The translations under genes and the position numbers were made by a program. Of a stretch of 64,000 nucleotides of DNA, positions 34,482 through 42,557 are shown piece after piece. Below the pieces are notes generated by a model, which worked only from the letters and a program-made list of their open reading frames with translations, was not told where the DNA came from and ran no database searches. The first letter of the stretch is position 1. Each line of letters begins with the position of its first letter. Source of the DNA: Enterobacter asburiae (GTDB taxonomy: Bacteria > Pseudomonadota > Gammaproteobacteria > Enterobacterales > Enterobacteriaceae); NCBI RefSeq assembly GCF_024599655.1, contig NZ_CP102247.1, forward strand, positions 434,001 to 498,000, given 5' to 3'.

Positions 34482-35855
34482 TTAGTGATTCGAGAACCAG
34501 TTCAGCTTGTCGCGCAGTTCAACCACACGACCCACCACAATCAGCGCCGGGCTTTCAACCTGCTGCGCCAGCTCGCCGAGCTGCGTCAGCACGCCGTTCA
34601 CCACGCGCTGCTTGATGGACGTACCGTTTTCCACCAGCGCGACCGGCATATCTGCCTCCATGCCGTGCTCCAGCAGCTTCGCCTGGATAGTCGCGGCCTG
34701 GTTCAACCCCATGTAGAACACCAGCGTCTGCTTTTCGGCGGCCAGGTTATGCCAGTCCAGCTCGCTGCCGGTTTTCAGGTGCCCCGTCACCAGACGCACG
34801 CTCTGGGCGTAGTCGCGGTGGGTCAGCGGAATGCCAGAGTAGGCTGAACAACCGGATGCCGCCGTAATGCCCGGCACGACAGAGAACGGAATGCCCGCGT
34901 CACACAGGGTTTCCAGCTCCTCGCCGCCGCGCCCAAAGATAAACGGATCGCCGCCCTTAAGGCGTACCACGCGCTTACCTTTCTGCGCTTCGCGCAGTAG
35001 GATCTGGTTAATCTCCTCCTGCGGCACGCAGTGGTAGCCCGCGCGCTTGCCGACGAATACGCGGTCGGCGTCGCGGCGCACCAGGTTCATGATGTCATCG
35101 GAGACCAGGCGGTCATAAACCACGATATCGGCCTGCTGGATCTGCTGTAGCCCTTTCAGCGTCAGCAGGCCCGCATCTCCCGGCCCGGCCCCGACCAGCA
35201 CCACTTCGCCGCGATGATCCAGCGGCTCGCTCAGCAGCCGCTCGGTCGTCTCTTCAACGGCTTTGGTGTCCTGATTGGCCAGCGACTGCGCCAGCCTGTC
35301 GTTCACAAAGAATTTTTCCCAGAAGCGACGGCGCTCGCCCACGGTCGTGAAGGTTTGCTTCACGCGGGAACGCAGCTGCCCGGCGTAATGGGCAATCTGA
35401 CCAAGATGCTGGGGTAGCAAGGCCTCCAGCTTTTCCCGCAGCAGGCGGGCGAGAACCGGCGAGCGTCCGCCGGACGATACCGCAATCATCAGCGGCGAGC
35501 GGTCGATAATCGACGGCATGATAAAGCTGGCCTCTTTCGGCGCATCCACCACGTTGCAGAAGATGCGGCGCGCTTCGCAGGCGTCGCTAACGCGCTGGTT
35601 TACTTCATCATTATCCGTCGCGGCGATGGTCAGCCAGCAGGTATTCAGAAGGGATTCATTAAACTCCCCCTGTTCCAGCGTGAGCATCCCTTCCTGGGCC
35701 CAGACCTCAAACTGTGGGGCAAAGGCGAGGGCGTTGACGGTCAGTCGGGCCCCAGCCTCTAACAGCAGGCGCGCTTTGCGTTCGGCCACGTCGCCGCCGC
35801 CCACCAGCAGGCAGTCGCGGTTGCGTAATTGACAAAAAATCGGCAGGTGATCCAC
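34482..35855 (-). CDS. cysG: siroheme synthase (trifunctional)
   Basis: A 457-residue enzyme. The N-terminal module (CysG-B) is the precorrin-2 dehydrogenase and ferrochelatase, with NAD site VGGGDVAERKARLLLEAGA. The C-terminal module (CysG-A) is uroporphyrinogen III methyltransferase (VGAGPGDAGLLTLKG, VVRLKGGDPFIFGRGGEE). It makes siroheme for NirB and sulfite reductase. GTG at 35855 is chosen: AGGTAAC is upstream and the length equals E. coli; an ATG six codons up is in frame. It follows nirD with no nirC between. Confidence 0.96.
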   Translation of the reverse strand: MDHLPIFCQLRNRDCLLVGGGDVAERKARLLLEAGARLTVNALAFAPQFEVWAQEGMLTLEQGEFNESLLNTCWLTIAATDNDEVNQRVSDACEARRIFCNVVDAPKEASFIMPSIIDRSPLMIAVSSGGRSPVLARLLREKLEALLPQHLGQIAHYAGQLRSRVKQTFTTVGERRRFWEKFFVNDRLAQSLANQDTKAVEETTERLLSEPLDHRGEVVLVGAGPGDAGLLTLKGLQQIQQADIVVYDRLVSDDIMNLVRRDADRVFVGKRAGYHCVPQEEINQILLREAQKGKRVVRLKGGDPFIFGRGGEELETLCDAGIPFSVVPGITAASGCSAYSGIPLTHRDYAQSVRLVTGHLKTGSELDWHNLAAEKQTLVFYMGLNQAATIQAKLLEHGMEADMPVALVENGTSIKQRVVNGVLTQLGELAQQVESPALIVVGRVVELRDKLNWFSNH

Positions 35856-35989
35856 GACGTTACCTCGCAGCATTCATGGAGGGGTAAGAATTGACGTCAG
35901 GATAACAGCAGGAATCGTACAAAACATACGGTTTTTCCTGCCGTTACCCATAAGGGGTCATAAGCTTTTCGTATTGAAAAGGCGGGGGA

Positions 35990-36316
35990 TTAGCCTTTCA
36001 GCTGCACCTTGCCGTCCTTCACGCGAACGTCATAGTGCTTCACTGAATGACTCTCATCTTCCATGCAGTAGCCGTCGCTTAAGCGGAAACGCTGCTTTTT
36101 CAGCGGACTGGCGACCCACAGCTCCCCCTGATGTTCGGCAATCAAGCCGCGGGAGAGTACGCTGGCTTCGAAGAACGGGTCGATATTGCTGATGGCAAAA
36201 ACCTGTTCATCGTGGCGAGGGCGGAAAATCGCGACCTGTTCTTTGCCCAGCAGCGCGCACACGCCGGTGGCGGGGGTGATGTCGTTAATATCGCAAATGT
36301 TTATCCACTGGCTCAT
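35990..36316 (-). CDS. nirD: nitrite reductase (NADH) small subunit
   Basis: A 108-residue Rieske-like protein, partner of NirB. The Rieske fold is kept, but the Cys/His iron ligands are not, as in E. coli NirD. Its start overlaps the nirB stop by four bases. In E. coli nirC follows; here 134 bases of non-coding DNA lead to cysG. Confidence 0.96.
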   Translation of the reverse strand: MSQWINICDINDITPATGVCALLGKEQVAIFRPRHDEQVFAISNIDPFFEASVLSRGLIAEHQGELWVASPLKKQRFRLSDGYCMEDESHSVKHYDVRVKDGKVQLKG

Positions 36317-38856
36317 GCGTTTTCCTCCACCAGCGTCACCGGAATACGCTCATACGGTGTCGCCGGACGATGCTGTTCACGCTCCGGCACAACCTGTACG
36401 TTCGGGTCGCGCTGGGTGCTGTTGATAAAGTGTTTGAAGCGCGTCTGCGCCGCCGGGGTGTTGACGGTTTCCGTCCACTCGCAGATCACCGCCTCGCGAA
36501 GGCGCGCCATCTCGGCTTCCAGATGTTCGTTCAGACCCAGCTTGTCATCGATGATGACCGATTTCAGGTAATCGATGCCGCCTTCCAGATTATCGAGCCA
36601 GGAAGCGGTACGGGTCAGCTTATCGGCGGTACGGATGTAGAACATCATGAAGCGGTCGAGATACTGAATCAGCGTGTCGCGATCGAGATCCGCCGCCAGC
36701 AGGTCCGCATGGCGTGGCTTCATCCCGCCGTTGCCGCAGACGTACAGATTCCAGCCTTTCTCTGTGGCGATGATACCCACGTCTTTACTCTGCGCTTCCG
36801 CACATTCGCGGGTACAGCCGGAGACGCCAAACTTCATTTTGTGCGGGGTGCGGATGCCTTTGTAGCGGTTCTCCAGCTCCACGCCGAAGCCCACGCTATC
36901 GCCGACGCCGTAGCGGCACCAGGTGCTGCCCACGCAGGTTTTTGCCATGCGCAGCGCTTTTGCGTACGCGTGGCCGGTTTCGAAGCCGGCTTCAATCAGC
37001 TGACGCCAGATTTCCGGCAGGTCGTCCTTCTGCGCGCCAAACAGGCCGATACGCTGGGAGCCGGTGATTTTGGTGTACAGATTAAATTCACGGGCGATAC
37101 GGCCTACGGCCACCAGCCCTTCCGGCGTGATTTCGCCACCGGCGGAACGTGGAATAACGGAGTAGGTGCCGTCTTTCTGGATGTTGGCCAGGAAATTGTC
37201 GTTGGTGTCCTGCAGCGGCGTATGCTCGGGTTTAAGCACGTACTCGTTCCAGCAGGAGGCCAGCAGGGAGCCGACGGTCGGTTTACAGACTTCGCAGCCG
37301 TAGCCCTGGCCGTGCTTCGCCAGCAGTTCGTCGAAGGACTTAATGCCCTCCACGCGGATCAGGTGGTACAGCTCCTGGCGAGAATACGCGAAGTGCTCGC
37401 ACAGGTTGTTGTTCACTTCGATGCCCTGTTTCGCCAGCTCGGCGTTCAGCACCTGAGTGACCAGCGGAATACAGCCGCCGCAGCCGGTACCGGCTTTGGT
37501 TTCGGCTTTCAGGGCCGCCACGGTGTGGCAGCCTTTGTTGATGGCGGAGATCAGCATGCCTTTGGTGACGTCGAAGCAGGAGCAAATCTGCGCGCTGTCC
37601 GGCAGTTTATCCACGCCGATAGACGGCTTGCCGCTTGAGGCATGAGCCGGGAGGATCAGCGCGTCCGGGTTTTCCGGCAGTTCGATGGCGTTCAGCACCA
37701 GCTGGAGCAGGTTGCCGAAGTCGCTGGTGTCGCCCACCAGCACCGCACCGAGCAGGGTTTTATTGTCCTGGCTGACGATAAGGCGTTTGTAGACTTCTTT
37801 GCTTTCGTCGAGATAGACATAGCTGCGGGAATTCGGGGTGCGGCCGTGCGCATCGCCAATACCGCCCACGTCCACGCCCAGCAGCTTCAGCTTGGCGCTC
37901 ATGTCTGCACCGGTAAACGCGTTTTCGCTGCCGAGGATATGGTCCACGGCGACCTGCGCCATTTTGTAGCCCGGCGCCACCAGGCCGTATACGCGGTTGT
38001 TCCAGCTGGCGCATTCGCCGATGGCGTAGATATCCGGATCGGAGGTCTGGCAGGCGTCGTTGATCATGATCCCGCCGCGCTGCGCCACGGCCAGACCGCA
38101 CTGGGTCGCCAGCTTGTCGCGCGGACGAATACCGGTGGAGAAGACGATGAAGTCCACTTCCAGCTCGCTGCCGTCGGCAAAGCGCATGGTTTTGCGTGCT
38201 TCTGTCCCTTCCTGAACGATCTCTTTAGTGTTCTTGCTGGTGTGAACCTTCACGCCCATGCTTTCGATTTTACGACGCAGCTGGTCGCCGCCCATATGGT
38301 CCAGCTGTTCGGCCATCAGCATCGGGGCAAATTCGATGACGTGGGTTTCAACGCCGAGGTTTTTCAGCGCGCCAGCCGCTTCCAGGCCCAGCAGACCGCC
38401 GCCGACAACCGCACCGCGTTTGCTTCGGCGCGCGCAGGACTCAATGGCGTTGAGGTCCTCAATGGTACGGTAGACGAAGCAATCTTGAGTTTCCGAGCCT
38501 TTGATCGGCGGGATCCACGGATAGGAGCCCGTCGCCATGATCAGCTTGTCGTAAAAAACCGTACGCCCGGCGCTGGAGTGGATCACTTTTTCCTGACGGT
38601 TGATGGTGATAGCGCGTTCGCCCACCAGCACTTTTACGCCATGCTTCTCGTAGAAACCTTCCCGCACCAGAGAGAGCTCTTCGGCGGTATGATGGGAGAA
38701 GTAGGAAGACAGGTGCACACGGTCGTACGCCTTGCGGGGTTCTTCACAGAACACGGTAATATCGAACTGCTCAGCATCGGCCTTATCGAGAAGATCCTCA
38801 ATAAAGCGGTGGCCGACCATGCCGTTACCGATGATAGCGAGTCTGACTTTGCTCAT
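36313..38856 (-). CDS. nirB: nitrite reductase (NADH) large subunit
   Basis: An 847-residue cytoplasmic enzyme that reduces nitrite to ammonium with NADH. An FAD/NAD-binding domain comes first (GNGMVGHRFIEDLL at 10-23, and GGGLLGLEAA near 150). A [2Fe-2S] BFD-like domain follows (CSCFDVTKG and GTGCGGC). The siroheme-[4Fe-4S] domain has the CX5C...CX3C cluster (TCVGSTWCRYG, SGCTRECAE). The length equals E. coli NirB. An FNR site and a NarL/NarP site lie upstream. Confidence 0.98.
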   Translation of the reverse strand: MSKVRLAIIGNGMVGHRFIEDLLDKADAEQFDITVFCEEPRKAYDRVHLSSYFSHHTAEELSLVREGFYEKHGVKVLVGERAITINRQEKVIHSSAGRTVFYDKLIMATGSYPWIPPIKGSETQDCFVYRTIEDLNAIESCARRSKRGAVVGGGLLGLEAAGALKNLGVETHVIEFAPMLMAEQLDHMGGDQLRRKIESMGVKVHTSKNTKEIVQEGTEARKTMRFADGSELEVDFIVFSTGIRPRDKLATQCGLAVAQRGGIMINDACQTSDPDIYAIGECASWNNRVYGLVAPGYKMAQVAVDHILGSENAFTGADMSAKLKLLGVDVGGIGDAHGRTPNSRSYVYLDESKEVYKRLIVSQDNKTLLGAVLVGDTSDFGNLLQLVLNAIELPENPDALILPAHASSGKPSIGVDKLPDSAQICSCFDVTKGMLISAINKGCHTVAALKAETKAGTGCGGCIPLVTQVLNAELAKQGIEVNNNLCEHFAYSRQELYHLIRVEGIKSFDELLAKHGQGYGCEVCKPTVGSLLASCWNEYVLKPEHTPLQDTNDNFLANIQKDGTYSVIPRSAGGEITPEGLVAVGRIAREFNLYTKITGSQRIGLFGAQKDDLPEIWRQLIEAGFETGHAYAKALRMAKTCVGSTWCRYGVGDSVGFGVELENRYKGIRTPHKMKFGVSGCTRECAEAQSKDVGIIATEKGWNLYVCGNGGMKPRHADLLAADLDRDTLIQYLDRFMMFYIRTADKLTRTASWLDNLEGGIDYLKSVIIDDKLGLNEHLEAEMARLREAVICEWTETVNTPAAQTRFKHFINSTQRDPNVQVVPEREQHRPATPYERIPVTLVEENA

Positions 38857-38914
38857 TATTGCCTCGATTTCTTTTCTATTATTGCCTACCTTAACGATTC
38901 AGCAGGGGCGCTTA

Positions 38915-38928
38915 TTGATGCAAATCAA
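38915..38928 (-). promoter_or_regulatory. FNR site of nirB
   Basis: TTGAT-GCAA-ATCAA is a perfect match to the FNR palindrome. Its centre is 65 bases before the nirB start. If it acts at -41.5 as in E. coli, transcription starts near 38880. Confidence 0.85.
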
Positions 38929-38941
38929 ATACGTCTTCGCC

Positions 38942-38957
38942 TACTCCTTAGGTGGTA
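38942..38957 (-). promoter_or_regulatory. NarL/NarP 7-2-7 site of nirB
   Basis: TACTCCT-TA-GGTGGTA is an inverted pair of NarL heptamers. Its centre is exactly 28 bases upstream of the FNR centre, equal to the E. coli nirB layout (-69.5 and -41.5). Confidence 0.75.
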
Positions 38958-39095
38958 TGCGACTGATTTGTCAGGATTTTTATAAGTGGCGGAAATCGCA
39001 GGCTTTTCGTGCTCGTTGAATTTGTGTACAAATCAGGGGCGGTTTTGCCAAAATCGATACGCCTGAATATCAGCGGCGTTTTTTAGGGGAAAGGT

Positions 39096-40412
39096 ATGTC
39101 TACAACACCGTTATGGCTTGTTCAGAATGTTCGTTTACCGGGTCGGGAAGGGCTGTGGCAGCTTGCCATTGAGAACGGGCGATTTGGTGACATCACCCCG
39201 ATGGACGACACCCACGCCGAAAGTTATGAAGTATTGAACGCGCGCGGCGGGCTTGCTATCCCGCCGTTCATTGAGCCGCATATCCATCTTGATACGACCC
39301 AGACCGCGGGCGAGCCGAACTGGAACCAGTCCGGCACGCTGTTCGAAGGCATTGAGCGCTGGGCGGAGCGCAAGGCGCTGCTCAGTCATGAGGATGTGAA
39401 AGCGCGCGCCTGGAAAACGCTGAAGTGGCAAATTGCCAACGGCATCCAGTTTGTCCGTACCCATGTGGATGTCTCCGACCCGACGCTTACCGCCCTTAAG
39501 GCGATGCTGGAGGTGAAGCAGGAGGTGGCCCCGTGGGTGACGCTACAAATCGTCGCGTTCCCGCAGGAAGGTATTCTCTCTTACCCGAACGGCGCGGCGC
39601 TGCTGGAAGAGGCGTTAAGGCTGGGGGCCGACGTGGTGGGGGCGATCCCACACTTTGAGTTCACCCGCGAGTATGGCGTGCAGTCGCTGCACATCGCGTT
39701 TGAGCTGGCGAAGAAGTATGACCGTCCTCTGGATATCCACTGCGATGAAATTGACGACGAACAGTCGCGGTTTGTCGAGACGGTGGCAACGCTGGCGTAC
39801 GAAGCAGGTATCGGCCCGCGCGTGACGGCCAGCCACACCACCGCCATGCACTCCTACAACGGCGCTTACACCTCGCGGCTCTTCCGTCTGCTGAAAATGT
39901 CGGGGATTAACTTCGTCGCTAACCCGCTGGTCAATATTCACCTGCAGGGGCGCTTTGATGACTATCCGAAGCGCCGCGGCATCACCCGGGTGAAAGAGCT
40001 GCAGGAGGCGGGCATTAACGTCTGCTTCGGTCATGACGACGTCTTCGACCCGTGGTACCCGCTCGGCACCGGCAACATGCTGCAGGTGCTGCATATGGGG
40101 CTGCACGTCTGCCAGATGATGGGCTATCCGCAAATCGACCGCGGACTGAATCTCATCACCCATAACAGCGCCCGGACCTTCGGTCTGAGCGATTACGGTA
40201 TTGCCACGGGAAACCCGGCGAACCTGATTATTCTGCCTGCGGAGAGCGGGTTTGAAGCGGTGCGCTGCCAGGTGCGGGTGCGCTGGTCGATTCGTCAGGG
40301 ACGCGTGATTGCCACAACGCAGCTGGCGCAGACGTGGATCCAGACGGACGTCGGGGGAGAAGAGGTAAGCTTTGCCAGAAACAGCCCCTCTGCAGAGCGC
40401 AAAGGGGCGTAA
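39096..40412 (+). CDS. codA: cytosine deaminase
   Basis: A 438-residue amidohydrolase that deaminates cytosine to uracil. The metal site is clear: HIHLD (near residue 61), the HCDEIDDEQ motif with His and catalytic Glu, ASHTTAMH, and the Asp in GHDDVFDPW. It matches E. coli CodA over almost its whole length except the tail, which is about ten residues longer and different. In E. coli codA is in the codBA operon far from here. No permease codB is next to it. It is divergent from nirB and ends three bases before the tsgA stop. Confidence 0.96.
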   Translation: MSTTPLWLVQNVRLPGREGLWQLAIENGRFGDITPMDDTHAESYEVLNARGGLAIPPFIEPHIHLDTTQTAGEPNWNQSGTLFEGIERWAERKALLSHEDVKARAWKTLKWQIANGIQFVRTHVDVSDPTLTALKAMLEVKQEVAPWVTLQIVAFPQEGILSYPNGAALLEEALRLGADVVGAIPHFEFTREYGVQSLHIAFELAKKYDRPLDIHCDEIDDEQSRFVETVATLAYEAGIGPRVTASHTTAMHSYNGAYTSRLFRLLKMSGINFVANPLVNIHLQGRFDDYPKRRGITRVKELQEAGINVCFGHDDVFDPWYPLGTGNMLQVLHMGLHVCQMMGYPQIDRGLNLITHNSARTFGLSDYGIATGNPANLIILPAESGFEAVRCQVRVRWSIRQGRVIATTQLAQTWIQTDVGGEEVSFARNSPSAERKGA

Positions 40413-40415
40413 GGG

Positions 40416-41600
40416 TTAGTGAGACGCTGCTGCCGCGTTGTGCTGGCGGTGGCGGGTCACGAAGCCCAGGATGAAGCACATGATGAACACCACGGCATAC
40501 AGACCGTTAGCGGTGTGCAGCGCCGCCAGCGGGCCGCTGTGGGCCACGATCGGGCCGGTTACCACGAAGGTCAGCATGGTGCCGATGGTGCCGCAGGTCA
40601 GGACGAAGTTAACCAGCTTCGGCGAGGCCACTTTGGTCTGCAGGGAACCCAGGGTGATGATCGAGGTATAAATGGCGCTGGAGAAGAAGCCCAGGGTCAG
40701 AATGAACCACGGCATATGTTCCGGTGAACCGTTGATGAACAGGTACATCAGCACGGTCGCCATGCCTGCCAGCACGGTCAGAATGCGCTGCAGGTCGAAG
40801 AAGCGCAGGATGAAGCTAAACGCCCACATGCCGAACATGTAAGACATCCAGAAATCGCTTACCAGTTGACCCGCATCGTTCAGGCTCATGCCCAGACCTT
40901 TGGCGTATTCCGGTACCCAGGAGATAAAGCCCAGCTGGCCCAGGATGTAGCACAGGGCGGCAACGGAGAGGAACAGCACGCCGATGCCCCATTTTTCTTT
41001 CGCAACGGGCTCGGCGGTGGTTTGCGCTTTCTTGCCCAGCACCGGGAATTCGCAGCCAAAGGTCAGGATAAAGATCGCCACGTAGACCAGACCGATGCAG
41101 GCATAGACCCAGTACCACTCGATGCTGCGCGCCAGCAGAACGGCCGCGACCATCGGGAAAATCATTCCGGCCATGCTGAAGAAGGAGTCGGTAAACAGCA
41201 GGCGCGCGCCGCGCTGGCGGCCTTCATACATATGGGTAATCAGGAACGTACCGATCGACATGGTGATCCCGCTGACCAGACCGAGCACGAACATGGCGGC
41301 TGAGAACAGCGCGATGCTGTGGCTCAGCATCAGGCCCGCCACGGCGGCGACCATCAGCACAAAGCCAAAACGCAGCTGGGTTTTCAGTGGGACGATTTCC
41401 ATCAGCCAGGCATTCAGGAAGATAGAGATCAGGATCCCTGCGTTGAGGAAGGTGAAGGTATTACTCATGCTGGAAACGGGCAGCTGGAAGTAGTCTGCGA
41501 TATTCCCCATCACCATCCCGGTGACGATCACCAACGCGCCGGTCAGGGCGTAGGAGAAGAAGCTGATCCATGTGAGCTTGATGCGATTGCTGTTAGTCAT
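40416..41600 (-). CDS. tsgA: MFS transporter TsgA
   Basis: A 394-residue major facilitator protein with 12 predicted TM segments, nearly identical in sequence to E. coli TsgA (393). Its substrate is unknown; the gene was found in Salmonella linked to tellurite/selenite response. The E. coli neighbours are ppiA and nirB; here codA has entered between tsgA and nirB. It is convergent with codA with only a three-base gap. Confidence 0.95.
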   Translation of the reverse strand: MTNSNRIKLTWISFFSYALTGALVIVTGMVMGNIADYFQLPVSSMSNTFTFLNAGILISIFLNAWLMEIVPLKTQLRFGFVLMVAAVAGLMLSHSIALFSAAMFVLGLVSGITMSIGTFLITHMYEGRQRGARLLFTDSFFSMAGMIFPMVAAVLLARSIEWYWVYACIGLVYVAIFILTFGCEFPVLGKKAQTTAEPVAKEKWGIGVLFLSVAALCYILGQLGFISWVPEYAKGLGMSLNDAGQLVSDFWMSYMFGMWAFSFILRFFDLQRILTVLAGMATVLMYLFINGSPEHMPWFILTLGFFSSAIYTSIITLGSLQTKVASPKLVNFVLTCGTIGTMLTFVVTGPIVAHSGPLAALHTANGLYAVVFIMCFILGFVTRHRQHNAAAASH

Positions 41601-41720
41601 GTCTGGCCTGTTCAGAAAAAGAAAAGCGCCCAGGGGGCGCTGAGAGCGGGCAGATTTTAGACATTAAAGTGATCCATTCATATCTTTTAAGAGAAATTAG
41701 AAGTTCATTGCATGGTTTTG

Positions 41721-41736
41721 TGTGATCTTGATCACA
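41721..41736. promoter_or_regulatory. near-perfect CRP site between tsgA and ppiA
   Basis: TGTGA-TCTTGA-TCACA has both consensus CRP half-sites and the 6-base spacer, and the symmetry extends outwards to TTTTG / CAAAA. It lies 121 bases from the tsgA start and 143 from the ppiA start, so it may control either or both. E. coli ppiA is CRP/CytR controlled. Confidence 0.85.
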
Positions 41737-41878
41737 CAAAAAGGCGCTAAAGCCAACCGTTTGCGCGGTTACAACTGTTTCAATTTCGTAAAATTAGGTA
41801 AAAGGCTGGTCTCCGTTCATACTGCTCTTTAGAATCAAGCCATTCGCTTTTTATACTGCGCTTTGTTAAGGAATTCTC

Positions 41879-42451
41879 ATGCTCAAATCAACACTGGCGG
41901 CTGTCGCAGCTGTGTTTGCTCTTTCTGCCGTTTCCCCTGCTGCGCTGGCGGCCAAAGGGGACCCTCACGTTCTGCTGACCACCTCCGCCGGGAACATTGA
42001 GCTGGAACTGAATAGCCAGAAAGCTCCGGTTTCTGTGAAAAACTTCCTCGACTACGTGAACAGTGGTTTCTATAACAACACCACCTTCCACCGCGTGATC
42101 CCGGGCTTTATGGTGCAGGGCGGCGGCTTCAACGAGCAGATGCAGCAGAAACAGCCGAACCCGCCTATTAAAAACGAAGCGGACAACGGCCTGCTGAACA
42201 AGCGCGGCACCATCTCCATGGCGCGTACCGCAGACAAAGACAGCGCGACCAGCCAGTTCTTCCTCAACGTGGCGGATAACGCCTTCCTCGACCACGGTCA
42301 GCGCGACTTCGGCTATGCCGTTTTCGGTAAAATCGTGAAAGGGATGGACGTGGCCGACAAGATTTCTCAGGTGCCTACTCACGACGTCGGTCCGTATCAG
42401 AATGTGCCGTCAAAACCGGTGGTTATCCTCTCCGCAAAAGTTCTGCCGTAA
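41879..42451 (+). CDS. ppiA: periplasmic peptidyl-prolyl isomerase A (cyclophilin)
   Basis: A 190-residue cyclophilin exported to the periplasm. A signal peptide of 24 residues ends ...PAALA-AKGDP. The cyclophilin core has FHRVIPGFMVQGG, TSQFFLNVADN and FGYAVFGKIV. The length equals E. coli PpiA. A CRP site and AT-rich promoter lie upstream. A hairpin after the stop (42460-42484) may be a weak terminator. Confidence 0.97.
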   Translation: MLKSTLAAVAAVFALSAVSPAALAAKGDPHVLLTTSAGNIELELNSQKAPVSVKNFLDYVNSGFYNNTTFHRVIPGFMVQGGGFNEQMQQKQPNPPIKNEADNGLLNKRGTISMARTADKDSATSQFFLNVADNAFLDHGQRDFGYAVFGKIVKGMDVADKISQVPTHDVGPYQNVPSKPVVILSAKVLP

Positions 42452-42459
42452 TTCTTCTG

Positions 42460-42484
42460 AACGCGGGCTTCTCCTGCCCGCGTT
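42460..42484 (+). terminator. weak hairpin after ppiA
   Basis: Perfect 9-bp stem AACGCGGGC / GCCCGCGTT with a 7-base loop, eight bases after the ppiA stop. There is no real T-run, so it may stabilise the mRNA instead of ending it. Confidence 0.5.
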
Positions 42485-42557
42485 ATGTAACCCTCCCTGC
42501 GAAAGCGCGTTTTGCTGCTTATACTTGTGGCAAACGGACTATTCAGGGAGGCGTTAA

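Noticed and set aside
37642..38985. Open frame of 447 codons on the plus strand, opposite nirB and running past its start.
   Set aside because: Composition (Val, Gln, His, Ala rich) is typical of antisense to a GC-rich gene. It also runs over the FNR and NarL sites.
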